Positions 54,695-64,000 are shown, counted from the stretch's first letter. The stretch: 64,000 nt of DNA from Williamsia limnetica (GCF_003217475.1 NZ_QJSP01000001.1:434001-498000), one strand, 5' to 3'. Notes: generated by a model from the letters alone, not told the origin. Numbers and translations: made by a program.

Positions 54695-55873
54695 CTAGCG
54701 CTTGCGCCTGCGTTTACCGGAAGGGCGCGCCCCGGGCTGCGGCGAGACCGCCGTACGCCGGGCCGCGGGGGCCGTTTTGGTGAGAGTCGTCGTCGAACCG
54801 GGGCCTGCCGACCCGGTCTCGATGGCACCCGAGCCGCGCGTGTCCCGCTCGACGCGCTTCGCCAACACCTTGCGGGTGTGGGACCCGATGTCTCGACGGC
54901 GTTCTTTCAACGTCACCAGCAAAGGGGTGGCAAAGAAGATAGACGAGTAGGTACCGGTGATGACACCGACCATCTGCACGAGCCCGAGGTCCTTGAGCGT
55001 CCCGACGCCGAGCAGCCACACCGCGATCACCATCAACGACAGCACCGGCAGCACAGAGATCACCGTCGTGTTGATGGACCGCATGAGCGTCTGGTTGACG
55101 GCGAGGTTCGCTTGCTCCGCGTACGTTCGTCTGCTGGTGTGCAGTACGCCGCGGACGTTCTCCTCGACCTTGTCGAAGACGACGACCGTGTCGTAGAGCG
55201 AGAATCCCAGGATCGCGAGGAAGCCGATGACGGTGGCCGGGGTCACCTCGAATCCCACCAGCGAGTAGATGCCTGCCGTCGTCGCGATGTCGAAGAAGAG
55301 CGCGGCCATCGCTGCGAGCGCCATCTCTTTGTCGAAACGGATGGCGATATAGATGGTCACGAGGACGAGGAACACCAACAACGCGATGAGCGCCTTCTCG
55401 GTGATCTCACCGCCCCATGTGGAACTCACATCGGACGAACTGACGTCGTTGGGCGCGATCTCGAACTCGTCGGCGAGCGCGTTGGTGATGGTCACCAATT
55501 CCGCAGCGTTAAGCGTTTCGGTGCGGATCTGCACGGTCTGACTGCCGCCCGACCCCGCAGTCTGAACGGTCTGCGGATCTTCACCGAGGGCGTTCGAATA
55601 GGTTTCCTCGACCTGGCTGGTCGACACGTCCCCTGTCTTCGGGAAGGAGATCTGCGTGCCGCCCTCGAACTCGATTCCGAGGGTGAAACCACGGAAACCG
55701 ATGCTCGCCAGCGAGATGATCACCATCGCGGCGGTGATCATGAACCACATCCGGCGGCGGCCGACGATCTCGAAGGCCCCGGTACCGGTGTACAGGCGCG
55801 AGAGGATCGAGCGATTCTTGGCGGACACGAAGTTCGCGTCGCTGGTCGGTGCCAGACGATCTGCTTCAGCCAT
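54695..55873 (-). CDS. secF: Protein translocase subunit SecF
   Basis: RND-like membrane subunit that uses the proton gradient to help SecYEG-SecA export. It has 392 residues and six transmembrane helices; the first ([19 protein letters not shown]) is followed by [10 protein letters not shown] and an extracytoplasmic domain, then helices with [20 protein letters not shown] basic C-terminal tail (SGKRRRKR) follows. The ATG at 55873 overlaps secD by 8 bases. Confidence 0.96.
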   Translation of the reverse strand: MAEADRLAPTSDANFVSAKNRSILSRLYTGTGAFEIVGRRRMWFMITAAMVIISLASIGFRGFTLGIEFEGGTQISFPKTGDVSTSQVEETYSNALGEDPQTVQTAGSGGSQTVQIRTETLNAAELVTITNALADEFEIAPNDVSSSDVSSTWGGEITEKALIALLVFLVLVTIYIAIRFDKEMALAAMAALFFDIATTAGIYSLVGFEVTPATVIGFLAILGFSLYDTVVVFDKVEENVRGVLHTSRRTYAEQANLAVNQTLMRSINTTVISVLPVLSLMVIAVWLLGVGTLKDLGLVQMVGVITGTYSSIFFATPLLVTLKERRRDIGSHTRKVLAKRVERDTRGSGAIETGSAGPGSTTTLTKTAPAARRTAVSPQPGARPSGKRRRKR

Positions 55874-57458
55874 TGGGCTCTCCTCCCGAGGTCGGTTCAG
55901 TGTGCGAACCCGGACTTGTGGTGACCGTCGCACGTTCGTCGGCGGCCTGCCGGCGTTCACGCGCAACTTCTGCCACCGCGCCGAGCCCGTTGACGCTCGG
56001 TTTGGACAGGAACTTCGAACGTGAGGCGTAGACCACCAGCGGGTGGGTGACCATGAATACCACCGCGATGTCGAGGATCGTGGTGAGGCCGAGCGTGAAC
56101 GCGAACCCTCGCACGTCGCCGATCGCAAGGAAGTACAGCACCGCGGCCGAGATCAAGCTGACCATGTTGCCCGACCAGATGGTGCGTTTGGCGCGTGCCC
56201 AGCCACGGGGTACCGCCGACCGGAAGCTCCGGCCCTCTCGCATCTCGTCCTTTATTCGCTCGAAGTAGACGACAAACGAGTCTGCTGTCATACCGATACC
56301 GATGACGAGGCCGGCGATTCCGGCGAGGTCGAGGGTGAAGTTGATGTACCGGCCGAGCAGCACCATTATCCCGTAGACCATGATCCCGGAGGCCACCAGC
56401 GAGAGAATGGTGAGGATTCCCAGCATTCGGTAGTACGCCAGTGCGTAGATGAACACCGCGATGAGACCGATCAGACCCGCGATCAAACCGGCTTGCAGCG
56501 AAGCCCATCCCAAGGTGGCCGACACGGTCTCTGCGTCAGATGCCGCGAACGACAACGGAAGTGAGCCGTATTTGAGGACGTTGGCCAAATCTTTGGCCTC
56601 CGTCTGGGTGAAATCGCCGCTGACCTCGGTGGTGCCGTTGATGGCACCGTTGATCTGCGGTGCGCTCACCACCTTGGAATCGAGTGTGAAAGCGGTTGCC
56701 TTGCCGATGTTCTGAGCCGTGTAGCTCGACCAGCGCTCACTCGCTCCACCCTTGTAGTCGAGGCGGACTATCCACGCTCCCGCACCCTGCGTGGTGCCCG
56801 CTTCTGCCTCGGCGATGTCGCTGCCGCGCAAGATCTGCGGCTCGAGGAGATAGACCTGCGTCCCGTCTTCCGAACAGGTCACCAGGTACTCGTCTGGATT
56901 GTCGTTGCCCTGCAACGGGTCCGGCGCGGCCGGATCGCAGTTCATCTTCGCCATCTGCGCGGTCAGCGCGTCGAGGTTGGCGTCCTTGGGTGCCTGCCGG
57001 AGCGCTTTCGCCTCGGCAATCGCCTCTTCTGCGGTCTGGCCTTCGGGCGCAGGTGGAGCATTGGGCTGAGGAGTCGCCGGTTGCACGGTGGCGACCGGAC
57101 GTACGTACAGGAGTGCGGTCTGCCCGAGAGTTCGGGCTTGTTTGCCGTCGTCGCCGGGAACGGTGATCACGAGGTTGTCGCCATCGATGATCACCTCCGA
57201 GCCGGACACACCCAGACCGTTGACCCGGTTCTCGATGATCTGCTTGGCCTTGTCGAGCTGATCACGGCTCGGCGCATTGCCGTCCGGGGTACGGGCGGTC
57301 AGCGTCACCCGGGTCCCACCCTGCAGGTCGATGCCGAGTTTGGGGGTCGGGTCCTTGCTACCGGTGAAGAACACCAGTCCATACGTAACGATCATCAACA
57401 AGAAAAAGACGATCAACATCCGTGAGGGCGGTACCTCACGGTTCGACGACGATGCCAC
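55866..57458 (-). CDS. secD: Protein translocase subunit SecD
   Basis: Partner of SecF, 530 residues, six transmembrane helices. The N-terminal helix is followed by the conserved [13 protein letters not shown], a large periplasmic-side domain with a Pro-rich insertion near 125-150, then helices carrying [24 protein letters not shown]. The GTG at 57458 follows GAGGAG. A large hairpin sits in the 129 bp between yajC and this start. Confidence 0.96.
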   Translation of the reverse strand: MASSSNREVPPSRMLIVFFLLMIVTYGLVFFTGSKDPTPKLGIDLQGGTRVTLTARTPDGNAPSRDQLDKAKQIIENRVNGLGVSGSEVIIDGDNLVITVPGDDGKQARTLGQTALLYVRPVATVQPATPQPNAPPAPEGQTAEEAIAEAKALRQAPKDANLDALTAQMAKMNCDPAAPDPLQGNDNPDEYLVTCSEDGTQVYLLEPQILRGSDIAEAEAGTTQGAGAWIVRLDYKGGASERWSSYTAQNIGKATAFTLDSKVVSAPQINGAINGTTEVSGDFTQTEAKDLANVLKYGSLPLSFAASDAETVSATLGWASLQAGLIAGLIGLIAVFIYALAYYRMLGILTILSLVASGIMVYGIMVLLGRYINFTLDLAGIAGLVIGIGMTADSFVVYFERIKDEMREGRSFRSAVPRGWARAKRTIWSGNMVSLISAAVLYFLAIGDVRGFAFTLGLTTILDIAVVFMVTHPLVVYASRSKFLSKPSVNGLGAVAEVARERRQAADERATVTTSPGSHTEPTSGGEPNG

Positions 57459-57506
57459 GCTGCCTACGTCTCCTCAATAAGTTCACAAAACCCCATACGC
57501 ACCGCA

Positions 57507-57571
57507 GGGGCGCCTGCCACGGTACGTGCCGCGATCACCTGCGTGTCGCGGCACCTGCCGTGTGGCGCCCC
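57507..57571 (-). terminator. Large stem-loop between yajC and secD
   Basis: Three paired blocks nest in order: GGGGCGCC/GGCGCCCC (57507-57514, 57564-57571), CACGG/CCGTG (57518-57522, 57558-57562) and GTGCCGCGA/TCGCGGCAC (57526-57534, 57546-57554). The RNA hairpin would be very stable and begins 17 bp after the yajC stop. It may attenuate secDF or be a processing/termination site. Confidence 0.7.
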
Positions 57572-57587
57572 TCGGTACGGGTCGGCC

Positions 57588-58013
57588 TTACGCTTTGTCT
57601 TGCTCTCCGCGCGACTTGTCCAGACTGATGTGGTCGTCGCCGTCGCCTCGGACGTCGAGATCCGCGTCGTCATCGTGGATCCCGGCGTTCTCGAAACCGT
57701 CGGTATCGAAGGCGTCTGGGTCGATCAGTCCGACGCCGGGGTAGCTGTCGGCCAGGTCGTCGGCATGGACGACCTCGCGGATCGCCAAGCGATTCCAGCG
57801 GGTGACCACTCCGTCGGCGATTTCCAGGTCGACGGTGCCGTCTGCAAGACCCGCGATGGTGCCGTACATGCCGGAGGTCGTCTGGATCCGGGCACCGATC
57901 TGCAGGTTCTCCTGCATCTCCTTGGCCTCGGCGACCGCCTTTTTCTGGCGGCGCATGGACAGGAACATGATGCCGACCAGGAAGACCAGCAGGATAGGGA
58001 ATATCAATTCCAT
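57588..58013 (-). CDS. yajC: Preprotein translocase subunit YajC
   Basis: Small Sec accessory protein of 141 residues. One N-terminal transmembrane helix (MELIFPILLVFLVGIMFLSM) is followed by RRQKKAVAEAKEMQENLQIGARIQTTSGMYGTI, the diagnostic YajC stretch. The acidic C-terminal extension (DPDAFDTDGFENAGIHDDDADLD) is longer than in E. coli. The ATG at 58013 is chosen over the longer frame. It precedes secD, the conserved yajC-secD-secF order. Confidence 0.94.
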   Translation of the reverse strand: MELIFPILLVFLVGIMFLSMRRQKKAVAEAKEMQENLQIGARIQTTSGMYGTIAGLADGTVDLEIADGVVTRWNRLAIREVVHADDLADSYPGVGLIDPDAFDTDGFENAGIHDDDADLDVRGDGDDHISLDKSRGEQDKA

Positions 58014-58114
58014 GATGGTGTGTTCAATCCTCGATTGTGTATTCGTGGTCACGAGCAGCGCCCGCAATCACGACCAGTGTGCCATCTCAGCGCCGAAGCG
58101 CCCGAATTCGGCTC

Positions 58115-59278
58115 TCAGAGCTGTTCGTCGTCCGGGTCGAAGAGCGAGACCATCCCGGCACCTTCGTCGCGCGCACGCACCCCGAAGGCCGCGTTGAGGG
58201 CGCCCGCCGGTGGGGTCAGTCCCAGGTGGTGCCAGGCCGCAGCGGTCGCCACCCGGCCTCGCGGAGTGCGGGCGATCATTCCCGCCCGCACCAGGAACGG
58301 CTCGCACACCTCTTCGACGGTCGCAGGCTCCTCCCCGACCGCGACCGCCAAGGTGGACACCCCAACCGGTCCGCCGCCGAAGCCGCGGACCAGGGCTGCG
58401 AGCACTGCCCGGTCCAGGCGATCGAAACCGAGTTCGTCCACGTCGTAGACCGACAGGGCGGCCCTGGCGATGGGCAGGGTGACGATGCCGTCGGCCCGTA
58501 CCTCGGCATAGTCACGCACACGACGCAGCAGGCGGTTGGCGATGCGGGGTGTGCCCCGGGATCGTGACGCGATCTCGGCACCGGCGTCGGGTTGCATGGT
58601 GATCCCGAGAATTCCGGCCGACCGGGTCAGCACCCGCTCGAGTTCGCCGGTGTCGTAGAACTCCATGTGCGCGGTGAAACCGAAGCGGTCCCGGAGTGGG
58701 CCGGTCAGTGCGCCCGATCGGGTGGTGGCGCCGACGAGGGTGAACGGCGCGACATCGAGAGGTATCGAGGTGGCACCGGGCCCTTTGCCGACCACCACGT
58801 CGACACGGAAGTCTTCCATCGCGAGGTAGAGCATTTCTTCGGCGGGGCGTGCAATGCGATGGATCTCGTCGATGAAGAGCACGTCGCCTTCGACAAGGTT
58901 TGACAGCATCGCGGCGAGGTCGCCCGCGCGTTCGAGCGCTGGGCCGGACGTGACCCGTAGGGCTGCACCCATCTCTCCCGCGATGATCATGGCCAGCGAG
59001 GTCTTCCCCAGCCCGGGAGGCCCTGACAGCAAGATGTGATCGGGCGTCCCGCCGCGCCCGCGGGCGGCCTGAAGGACGAGGTCGAGCTGTTCGCACACCC
59101 GGGGCTGGCCGATGAACTCTCCGAGCGATCTGGGTCGCAGGCTGTTGTCCAGGTCGCCGTCGCCGCCGATTCGGCCGGCGTTGACGGTCCTGTTGGCGCT
59201 GTCTGTCCCGGTCGCCCGGTCCGGCTCGAATGCGTCGCCCTCGCCGAACCCGCCGGGGTCGAAGGTGTCGTCGGTCAT
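58115..59278 (-). CDS. ruvB: Holliday junction branch-migration ATPase RuvB
   Basis: AAA+ motor of the RuvAB complex, 387 residues. Walker [10 protein letters not shown] is at 86-94, Walker B in VLFIDEIHR, sensor 1 in LVGATTRSG, and the C-terminal winged-helix domain has [17 protein letters not shown]. The N-terminus is extended by roughly 35 acidic residues relative to E. coli. The ATG at 59278 overlaps the ruvA stop (ATGA). Confidence 0.98.
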   Translation of the reverse strand: MTDDTFDPGGFGEGDAFEPDRATGTDSANRTVNAGRIGGDGDLDNSLRPRSLGEFIGQPRVCEQLDLVLQAARGRGGTPDHILLSGPPGLGKTSLAMIIAGEMGAALRVTSGPALERAGDLAAMLSNLVEGDVLFIDEIHRIARPAEEMLYLAMEDFRVDVVVGKGPGATSIPLDVAPFTLVGATTRSGALTGPLRDRFGFTAHMEFYDTGELERVLTRSAGILGITMQPDAGAEIASRSRGTPRIANRLLRRVRDYAEVRADGIVTLPIARAALSVYDVDELGFDRLDRAVLAALVRGFGGGPVGVSTLAVAVGEEPATVEEVCEPFLVRAGMIARTPRGRVATAAAWHHLGLTPPAGALNAAFGVRARDEGAGMVSLFDPDDEQL

Positions 59279-59871
59279 TTCGATCTACCCAGCGACGCCA
59301 GACCGGCGCGCAGGACAGTCGCCGAATCAGCGCCCGGCTGCTCGGCCAGCACGGCGATCACGGTCTTCTCTGCGACCGGGGCGGCGAACCCCAGCCCGAC
59401 GAGCGCCTCGATCACCTGATCGCGGACCGAGGAGCTACCGGGCCCGGCCGCCGTTCCGGTCGCGGAATGCGGGCGGTCGACCTTGTCGCGCAGTTCCACG
59501 ACGAGACGTTCGGCGACGCGTTTGCCGATCCCCGGAACGCTCATGAGTGCCTTTGTGTCCTCGCCGGCCAACGCATGCCGGAGCGCGTCGGGTTCGAGGA
59601 CCGCCAGCGTGGCCATCGCGAGTCGTGGACCGACACCGGTCACCGTCTGCAGCAGCGTGAAGAGCGATCGTGCGTCTGGCTCGGTGAACCCGTAGAGGGT
59701 CATCGAGTCCTCGCGGACGATCATGGTCGTCAGCAACGTCGCCTCGGAACCTCGATGCACCGATCCCGCGGTGCTCGGCGTCACGAGGACCCGGTACCCG
59801 ACCCCCGCGCAATCGATCACGACATGATCGAGAGCCACATCCACCACCGGGCCGCGGACCGAGGAGATCAC
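59275..59871 (-). CDS. ruvA: Holliday junction recognition protein RuvA
   Basis: DNA-binding tetramer that targets RuvB, 198 residues. OB domain at the start ([22 protein letters not shown]), two helix-hairpin-helix elements ([11 protein letters not shown] and [17 protein letters not shown]) and the RuvB-contacting C-terminal domain ([14 protein letters not shown]). The GTG start overlaps the ruvC stop as GTGA. Confidence 0.98.
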   Translation of the reverse strand: MISSVRGPVVDVALDHVVIDCAGVGYRVLVTPSTAGSVHRGSEATLLTTMIVREDSMTLYGFTEPDARSLFTLLQTVTGVGPRLAMATLAVLEPDALRHALAGEDTKALMSVPGIGKRVAERLVVELRDKVDRPHSATGTAAGPGSSSVRDQVIEALVGLGFAAPVAEKTVIAVLAEQPGADSATVLRAGLASLGRSK

Positions 59872-60437
59872 CGCTGTACCGCCTTCTTCGCCTGGGCAAC
59901 TCGTTCTCGATATGCCTTTTGTTGTGCCAGTGCCTGAGCCTGGGCCTGGGCCATTCGCTCAGCCACCGGCCCTCGCCAGCAATGGCAGATCGCCAGCGCC
60001 AGCGCGTCCGCGGCATCGGCCGGTTTGGGTGCCTGCTGCATTCCCAGGATCCGGGTCACCATCGCGGTGACCTGGGCCTTGTCGGCCCGGCCACTACCGG
60101 TGACGGCCGCCTTCACCTCGCTCGGGGTGTGGAATCGAACCGGGATGTCGCGTCTGGCAGCTGCCAGCGCAACGACACCGCCTGCTTGGGCTGTGCCCAT
60201 CGCGGTACTCACCTGATGCTGGGCGAAAACCCGCTCGATCGCCACCACGTCGGGACTGTGGACGTCGATCCAGTGCTCCGCCGCGTTGTAGATCGCGAGC
60301 AACCGATTCTCCAGGGCCATCTCCGGTGGCGTCCGCACCACGTCGACGTCCAGGGCGGTGACAGCACGGCCTGCACCCGATTCGACCAGTGCGATGCCGC
60401 ATCTGGTCAGACCTGGGTCGACACCCATCACCCGCAT
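59868..60437 (-). CDS. ruvC: Holliday junction resolvase RuvC
   Basis: Homodimeric endonuclease that resolves four-way junctions, 189 residues. The catalytic acids are Asp7 ([10 protein letters not shown]), Glu68 (VAIERVF), Asp141 and Asp144 ([11 protein letters not shown]). The C-terminus is an Ala/Gln-rich repeat ([10 protein letters not shown]), a lineage-specific tail. First gene of ruvC-ruvA-ruvB; a LexA-like box lies 31 bp upstream of the ATG. Confidence 0.97.
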   Translation of the reverse strand: MRVMGVDPGLTRCGIALVESGAGRAVTALDVDVVRTPPEMALENRLLAIYNAAEHWIDVHSPDVVAIERVFAQHQVSTAMGTAQAGGVVALAAARRDIPVRFHTPSEVKAAVTGSGRADKAQVTAMVTRILGMQQAPKPADAADALALAICHCWRGPVAERMAQAQAQALAQQKAYRERVAQAKKAVQR

Positions 60438-60468
60438 CTACGACAACCTCACCAGACCTCGAGCGAAC

Positions 60469-60484
60469 GCGAACAGTTGTTCGA
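60469..60484. promoter_or_regulatory. LexA-like box upstream of ruvC
   Basis: GCGAACAGTTGTTCGA matches TCGAAC-N4-GTTCGA at 11 of 12 positions. It lies 31 bp before the ruvC ATG, immediately downstream of TACTAT (minus strand, 60491-60486), a possible -10. ruv genes are classical SOS members. Confidence 0.7.
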
Positions 60485-60570
60485 TATAGTAGCCGGACGC
60501 CAAGACAATCCGGGGTACCAACACACCCGAGTCCCGACCGCGGTCGGAACGACTCGCGCCGACACCGCCC

Positions 60571-60660
60571 GCGTGCGGCCCCGCGTGCTCTGGACGCAGG
60601 AGCGAGGGAGCGCAGCGACTGAGTCGACGAAGGAAGAGCACGCGATGAAGGGCCGCACGC
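60571..60660. repeat. Interrupted 21-bp inverted repeat
   Basis: Bases 60571-60591 are the reverse complement of 60635-60644 plus 60650-60660; the right arm is split by a 5-base ATGAA bulge. Inside lies another palindrome CGACTGAGTCG at 60616-60626. The layered structure suggests a palindromic repeat element or a structured RNA downstream of yebC. Confidence 0.7.
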
Positions 60661-60742
60661 CCCGCGCAACGAAGCGGAGCGAAAAGACACCGTGGCGACA
60701 CAAGCGCACACTCCCGGCCCGACCCGGCCGGGACAGCAGCCC

Positions 60743-61501
60743 CTAGTCGTCTTCTTCCAACTGAGCCAAGACCTCATCACTGATGTCGACATTCGAGTAC
60801 ACATCTTGCACGTCGTCGGAGTCCTCGAGGGCGTCGATCAGGCGGAACACCTTACGGGCTCCGTCGGCGTCGACGGGCACTTCGACGGACGCCCGGAAAC
60901 TCGCTTCTGCGGACTCGTAGTCGATTCCGGCTTCCTGCAGGGCCGATCGGACGGCGACGAGGTCGGTTGGCTCGCTGACGATCTCGAAGGTGTCACCGAG
61001 ATCGGTGATCTCTTCTGCGCCTGCTTCGAGGACAGCCATGAGCACGTCGTCCTCGGTCTGACCTGCCTTCTCGAGGGTGACCACACCCTTGCGGTGGAAG
61101 AGATAGGAGACCGAGCCCGGGTCCGCCATGTTGCCGCCGTTGCGGCTCATGGCGGTGCGCACCTCGGTGGCTGCGCGGTTCCGGTTGTCGGTGAGACATT
61201 CGATGAGGATCGCAACGCCGTTGGGGCCGTATCCCTCGTAGGTGATGTTCTGCCAGTCGGCACCGCCGGCTTCTTCGCCGCCGCCGCGCTTGCGGGCTCG
61301 CTCGATGTTGTCGTTGGGAACCGACGACTTCTTGGCCTTCTGAATGGCATCGAACAACGTCGGGTTACCACTCGGGTCACCGCCGCCGGTACGTGCGGCA
61401 ACCTCGATGTTCTTCACGAGCTTGGCAAACATCTTGCCGCGCTTGGCATCGACCACCGCCTTCTTGTGCTTGGTGGTGGCCCATTTGGAGTGGCCGCTCA
61501 T
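60743..61501 (-). CDS. yebC: YebC/PmpR-family protein
   Basis: Conserved YebC-family protein, 252 residues, starting with [25 protein letters not shown], which is diagnostic. Members act as DNA-binding regulators (PmpR) or, as shown more recently, in relieving ribosome stalling; which applies here is not evident. The middle domain has [19 protein letters not shown]. It lies between pdxT and ruvC, as in M. tuberculosis (Rv2603c). Confidence 0.94.
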   Translation of the reverse strand: MSGHSKWATTKHKKAVVDAKRGKMFAKLVKNIEVAARTGGGDPSGNPTLFDAIQKAKKSSVPNDNIERARKRGGGEEAGGADWQNITYEGYGPNGVAILIECLTDNRNRAATEVRTAMSRNGGNMADPGSVSYLFHRKGVVTLEKAGQTEDDVLMAVLEAGAEEITDLGDTFEIVSEPTDLVAVRSALQEAGIDYESAEASFRASVEVPVDADGARKVFRLIDALEDSDDVQDVYSNVDISDEVLAQLEEDD

Positions 61502-61628
61502 TGGCGCAAGCCCCTTTCGTGATGCCCGGCGTAGGCACCCGGTCTGTTCGTGGTCGGTGGCGGGTCTTTGAACTGCGGACCGATCCTACTCCCGCACCGA
61601 GGTGCTCAGATGCAGGCTGGGCGGGTTA

Positions 61629-62237
61629 CTACTGCGCAGATCGCGCCATATCGACAAAGAACTCGTGGACGCGACGATCACCGGTGACCTCGGGATGGAA
61701 CGAGGTGGCCAGGACGACGCCTTGGCGGACCGCGACGATCCTGCCCTCCGCGGGCCCGTCCGGGACCACTCCCAGCACCTCTACCGAATCTCCGGTCGAC
61801 TCGACCCAGGGTGCCCGGATGAACACCGCCCGCATCGGTCCCCCGGTGACGCCGTCGAGCTCGAGGTCGGTCTCGAACGACGCGACCTGCCGACCGAACG
61901 CATTGCGGCGCACCGTGATGTCCAACGCATCGAGGTGTTGTGCGTCTGGCCGGGTGTCGAGGATGTTGCTTGCCAGCATGATCATTCCCGCGCACGATCC
62001 GAACGCGGGCAGGCCATCGGCAAGAGCTTTGCGCAACGGGTCCAGGAGGTCGAGGAGGACGAGCAACCGGCTCATGGTGGTCGATTCGCCGCCCGGGATG
62101 ATGATCCCGTCGATCGAGCCGAGTTCGTCGGGTCGCCGCACGGAAACGGATTCCACGCCGATGGCGGCGAGCGCGGCGTGGTGTTCGCGGACATCGCCCT
62201 GCAGCGCGAGGACGCCGATCCGCAGCGTGGGGCTCAA
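61629..62237 (-). CDS. pdxT: Glutaminase subunit of PLP synthase (PdxT)
   Basis: Supplies ammonia to PdxS for pyridoxal-5'-phosphate synthesis. It has 202 residues with the class I amidotransferase triad Cys82 (GSCAGM), His181 and Glu183 (SFHPEV); [14 protein letters not shown] near 46-59 is typical. The best start is an unusual TTG at 62237 ([15 protein letters not shown]), since no ATG or GTG occurs near the family N-terminus and the TTG overlaps the tesB stop as TTGA. The pdxS partner is not next to it in the window, although it is beside this cluster in M. tuberculosis. Confidence 0.92.
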   Translation of the reverse strand: MSPTLRIGVLALQGDVREHHAALAAIGVESVSVRRPDELGSIDGIIIPGGESTTMSRLLVLLDLLDPLRKALADGLPAFGSCAGMIMLASNILDTRPDAQHLDALDITVRRNAFGRQVASFETDLELDGVTGGPMRAVFIRAPWVESTGDSVEVLGVVPDGPAEGRIVAVRQGVVLATSFHPEVTGDRRVHEFFVDMARSAQ

Positions 62238-63091
62238 CTGTCCCGCTTGGCGTGTTGGTCCTTGGGCACCTCGCGGCCGGTGCGGGTCAGACCCTCCTGG
62301 GTCACCGCCGCAACCATCACGCCGCGGTGGTCGTAGATCCGGCCCTGCGTCAGCGCCCGTCCACCACCGGCGGACGGCGACGTCTGGTCGTACAACAGCC
62401 ATTCGTCGGCGCGGAACGGACGCATGAACCACATGGCGTGGTCGAGTGACGCGAACTGCGCGTCCTCATCGGGGTGGGCGACCTTGGCGGAACCGAGCAG
62501 CGTCATGTCGCTCATGTACGCGAGAGTGCACACGTGGAAGACCTGATCGTCTGGCAACCGGTTGCGGTACCGGAACCAGACCTGCTGTTGTGATGCCAGG
62601 TCGCGGCTTCCGATCAGCTGGTCGCGGGGAACGATTCTGACGTCGAAGTTCTCCCACTCGCGATACGGAGCGGTGAGATCCGAGTCCTCGGAATCGAGGA
62701 GGTCGGGCAGATCCTCGGGACGGGCCACCCTCGGCATCGTGTCCTGATGCTCGTATCCCTGATCCTCGACATGGAACGAGGCCGACATCGTGAAGATCGC
62801 CAATCCGTCCTGGATCGCGGTGACGCGACGGGTGCAGAACGAGCGACCGTCCCGTACCCGGTCGACGAGATAGACCGTCGGCTCTTTCGGGTTGCCGCCC
62901 CGGAGGAAGTACCCGTGCAGCGAATGCACCCGAAACCGGTCTTCGACGGTGCGGGTCGCCGAGACCAGCGACTGTCCGGCAACTTGACCGCCGAACGTCC
63001 GCTGCAGAAAACTCGGATGTACGTGTCCTCGGTAGATGTCCTTCTCGATCGCCTCGAGCTGCAGGATCTCCTCGATCATCGCCATGGCCAT
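62234..63091 (-). CDS. tesB: Acyl-CoA thioesterase II (TesB)
   Basis: Double-hotdog acyl-CoA thioesterase, 285 residues. The N-terminal half has [12 protein letters not shown] and [11 protein letters not shown]; the C-terminal half has the conserved [33 protein letters not shown]. The ATG at 63091 ([10 protein letters not shown]) follows AAAGGGG and is preferred to a slightly longer frame. Its stop overlaps pdxT. Rv2605c-like. Confidence 0.94.
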   Translation of the reverse strand: MAMAMIEEILQLEAIEKDIYRGHVHPSFLQRTFGGQVAGQSLVSATRTVEDRFRVHSLHGYFLRGGNPKEPTVYLVDRVRDGRSFCTRRVTAIQDGLAIFTMSASFHVEDQGYEHQDTMPRVARPEDLPDLLDSEDSDLTAPYREWENFDVRIVPRDQLIGSRDLASQQQVWFRYRNRLPDDQVFHVCTLAYMSDMTLLGSAKVAHPDEDAQFASLDHAMWFMRPFRADEWLLYDQTSPSAGGGRALTQGRIYDHRGVMVAAVTQEGLTRTGREVPKDQHAKRDS

Positions 63092-63162
63092 GTGACCCCT
63101 TTCCGACAACGATTATTGCCCACCGTCGTCAGTGATCGTCACCACGCACCATGGCGCTGCAC

Positions 63163-63642
63163 TCACAGGTCGTCGATGTGCACGATCCCGTCCTGGATCG
63201 CACGCGCGACCAGCGCGGCCTTGGTGGGCGCACCGCGTCCGACCTCGTTGTACTTCACCCGGATTCGGGCGAGATGCGTATTGACCGTTCCCAGTGAGAT
63301 GAACAGCGACTCGGCCACCGCCGACTTGGAATCGAGGTTCAGCCACGCCCGCAACACCTCGATCTCACGCTGCGACAGTTTGGGTTTGGGGTAAGCCACC
63401 GGCGCCGCTTCAGGGGCCATCGGCGGGTACCCGCCTCGCGACTGATGGCCGCCTGAGGTGGGCGCCCCCGGCGTGGCGCACGTGGCGCCGGACGTTGCGT
63501 GGCCCGGCCGGCCCGGCAGGGGCATCGTGCGTTGCGCCAACCTGGCAAGTGCCTCTTCCCGGGTCATCCGGGCCGGGGTCGCCGGTCGATATCCGACCCG
63601 TGTGCGAGCCGGCGCGCCAAAGGTGTTGTGCAATACGGTCAT
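63163..63642 (-). CDS. Small LuxR-type helix-turn-helix regulator
   Basis: Transcription regulator of 159 residues. The first half is Gly/Pro/Ala-rich and likely disordered, with no receiver or ligand domain. The C-terminal LuxR HTH (about 87-150) reads LSQREIEVLRAWLNLDSKSAVAESLFISLGTVNTHLARIR. The ATG at 63642 (MTVLHNTFGAP) follows AGGAGA. It is on the same strand as tesB but separated by 71 bp. A perfect inverted repeat 90-115 bp upstream may be its operator. Confidence 0.85.
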   Translation of the reverse strand: MTVLHNTFGAPARTRVGYRPATPARMTREEALARLAQRTMPLPGRPGHATSGATCATPGAPTSGGHQSRGGYPPMAPEAAPVAYPKPKLSQREIEVLRAWLNLDSKSAVAESLFISLGTVNTHLARIRVKYNEVGRGAPTKAALVARAIQDGIVHIDDL

Positions 63643-63730
63643 CGAAGGTCTCCTGTGAGTGTGGGGCCGGCTCGCACCGCCGCGCTGCCTGTGGACTGAC
63701 ACAACACTAAGACGACCTCCCAGTGGTGTC

Positions 63731-63755
63731 GATGGGGAGAACTACCCACCCCATC
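63731..63755. promoter_or_regulatory. Possible operator upstream of the LuxR-type gene
   Basis: GATGGGG (63731-63737) and CCCCATC (63749-63755) are perfect inverted repeats with 11 bases between, in the leader of the LuxR-type gene. A dimeric regulator could bind it; autoregulation is only an inference. Confidence 0.35.
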
Positions 63756-63846
63756 TACGCAGGTTAAAGCCATTTTGTGCAGAATGAACCCATCCGGTGC
63801 GCCCGATGGTGCAGACAATGGGGCACACCGGTACCACGCGCGGGAT

Positions 63847-64000
63847 TCAGAACCCGTTGAGCTCTGCCTCCGCGTCGATCAGTGGAAGATCTGATCGGGT
63901 CACCAGCCGCGAGGCCACCGCATACTCGACGAGTTTGACCCGTCGGTTGCTCGCCAGCCGACCTGAGCCACCGCGCATGCCGGAGACACCGATCTGGTCG
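63847..64000 (-). CDS. 3' end of an unidentified gene
   Basis: A minus-strand frame enters from the right edge and ends at the TGA at 63847-63849. The visible 50 residues start DQIGVSGMRGGSGRLASN and end IDAEAELNGF. They are soluble and mixed in charge; I do not recognise the family. High GC3 in this frame supports coding. Its upstream part lies outside the window. Confidence 0.5.
   Translation of the reverse strand, partial: DQIGVSGMRGGSGRLASNRRVKLVEYAVASRLVTRSDLPLIDAEAELNGF

Larger units (their letters stand above)
60438..60742. other. Non-coding region with SOS box and inverted repeats
   Basis: This 305 bp between ruvC and yebC contains no credible gene. It holds the ruvC promoter with a LexA-like box (60469-60484) next to ruvC and a complex inverted repeat (60571-60660) nearer the yebC end. 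GAGCGAGGGAGCGCAGCGAC-type sequence in the repeat resembles palindromic extragenic elements found in Corynebacteriales-type genomes. Confidence 0.6.

Noticed and set aside
60449-60709. Minus-strand open frame of about 86 codons between ruvC and yebC
   Set aside because: It runs through the ruvC promoter, the SOS box and the inverted repeats, with no ribosome binding site and no protein-like features.

Overview
The window is GC-rich chromosomal DNA from a mycolate-type actinobacterium (order Mycobacteriales). The gene content and order follow Mycobacterium tuberculosis blocks closely: mihF-gmk-rpoZ-coaBC-metK-priA, the pyr operon, nusB-efp-pepQ, the aro cluster, alaS-ruvX-mltG-aroE, the transglutaminase/ATP-grasp cluster, hisS-ppiB-relA-apt-secFD-yajC, and ruvCAB-yebC-pdxT-tesB. 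I infer a Gordonia/Williamsia/Rhodococcus-like genome, because blocks that lie far apart in M. tuberculosis (pyr beside nusB-efp-aro) are contiguous here. Nearly all genes are core housekeeping genes, and most are on the minus strand.

Layout. 1-5891 (minus): partial priA, metK, coaBC, rpoZ, gmk, mihF. 6451-7602 (plus): a PHA-synthase-like alpha/beta hydrolase. 7595-16256 (minus): an almost gapless pyrimidine operon pyrR-pyrB-pyrC-(PH-like membrane protein)-carA-carB-pyrF with a PyrR-binding-loop-like hairpin at the pyrR ribosome binding site. 16386-18670 (minus): nusB, efp, pepQ. 18848-19354 (plus): a small membrane protein. 19355-21802 is the one clearly accessory patch: a DUF222/HNH (13E12-type) gene with a perfect LexA box at its promoter, a decayed copy of its own 3' end and a strong hairpin. 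21803-28214 (minus): aroB, aroK, aroC, an A24 peptidase, aroE, mltG, ruvX. 28211-33528: alaS, rarA, a kinase-like phosphotransferase. 33583-40924: three overlapping genes encoding two transglutaminase-fold proteins and a circularly permuted ATP-grasp/alpha-E fusion. 41098-42039: a DUF389 membrane protein. Then aspS (minus), a zinc metallopeptidase/DUF885 pair (plus), hisS with a coupled 60-residue membrane protein and a glyoxalase-II-like hydrolase (minus), membrane cyclophilin (plus), relA, apt, a lipoprotein, secF, secD, yajC, ruvB, ruvA, ruvC, yebC, pdxT, tesB, a small LuxR-type regulator, and the 3' end of an unidentified gene at the right edge.

How it works together: the window covers UMP synthesis, shikimate-to-chorismate synthesis, tRNA charging (Ala, Asp, His), (p)ppGpp control, SecDF-YajC export support, Holliday-junction resolution (SOS-linked by a LexA-like box), and SAM, CoA and PLP cofactor supply. 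Many neighbours overlap by 1-8 bases (ATGA, GTGA, TTGA or TGATG junctions), which points to translational coupling.

The best candidates for further attention are the transglutaminase/ATP-grasp/alpha-E cluster (conserved but functionally unassigned), the SOS-controlled DUF222/HNH gene with its decayed duplicate, and several long perfect stem-loops between genes (41026-41093, 57507-57571, 60571-60660). I saw no tRNA, rRNA, CRISPR array, intact insertion sequence or prophage.
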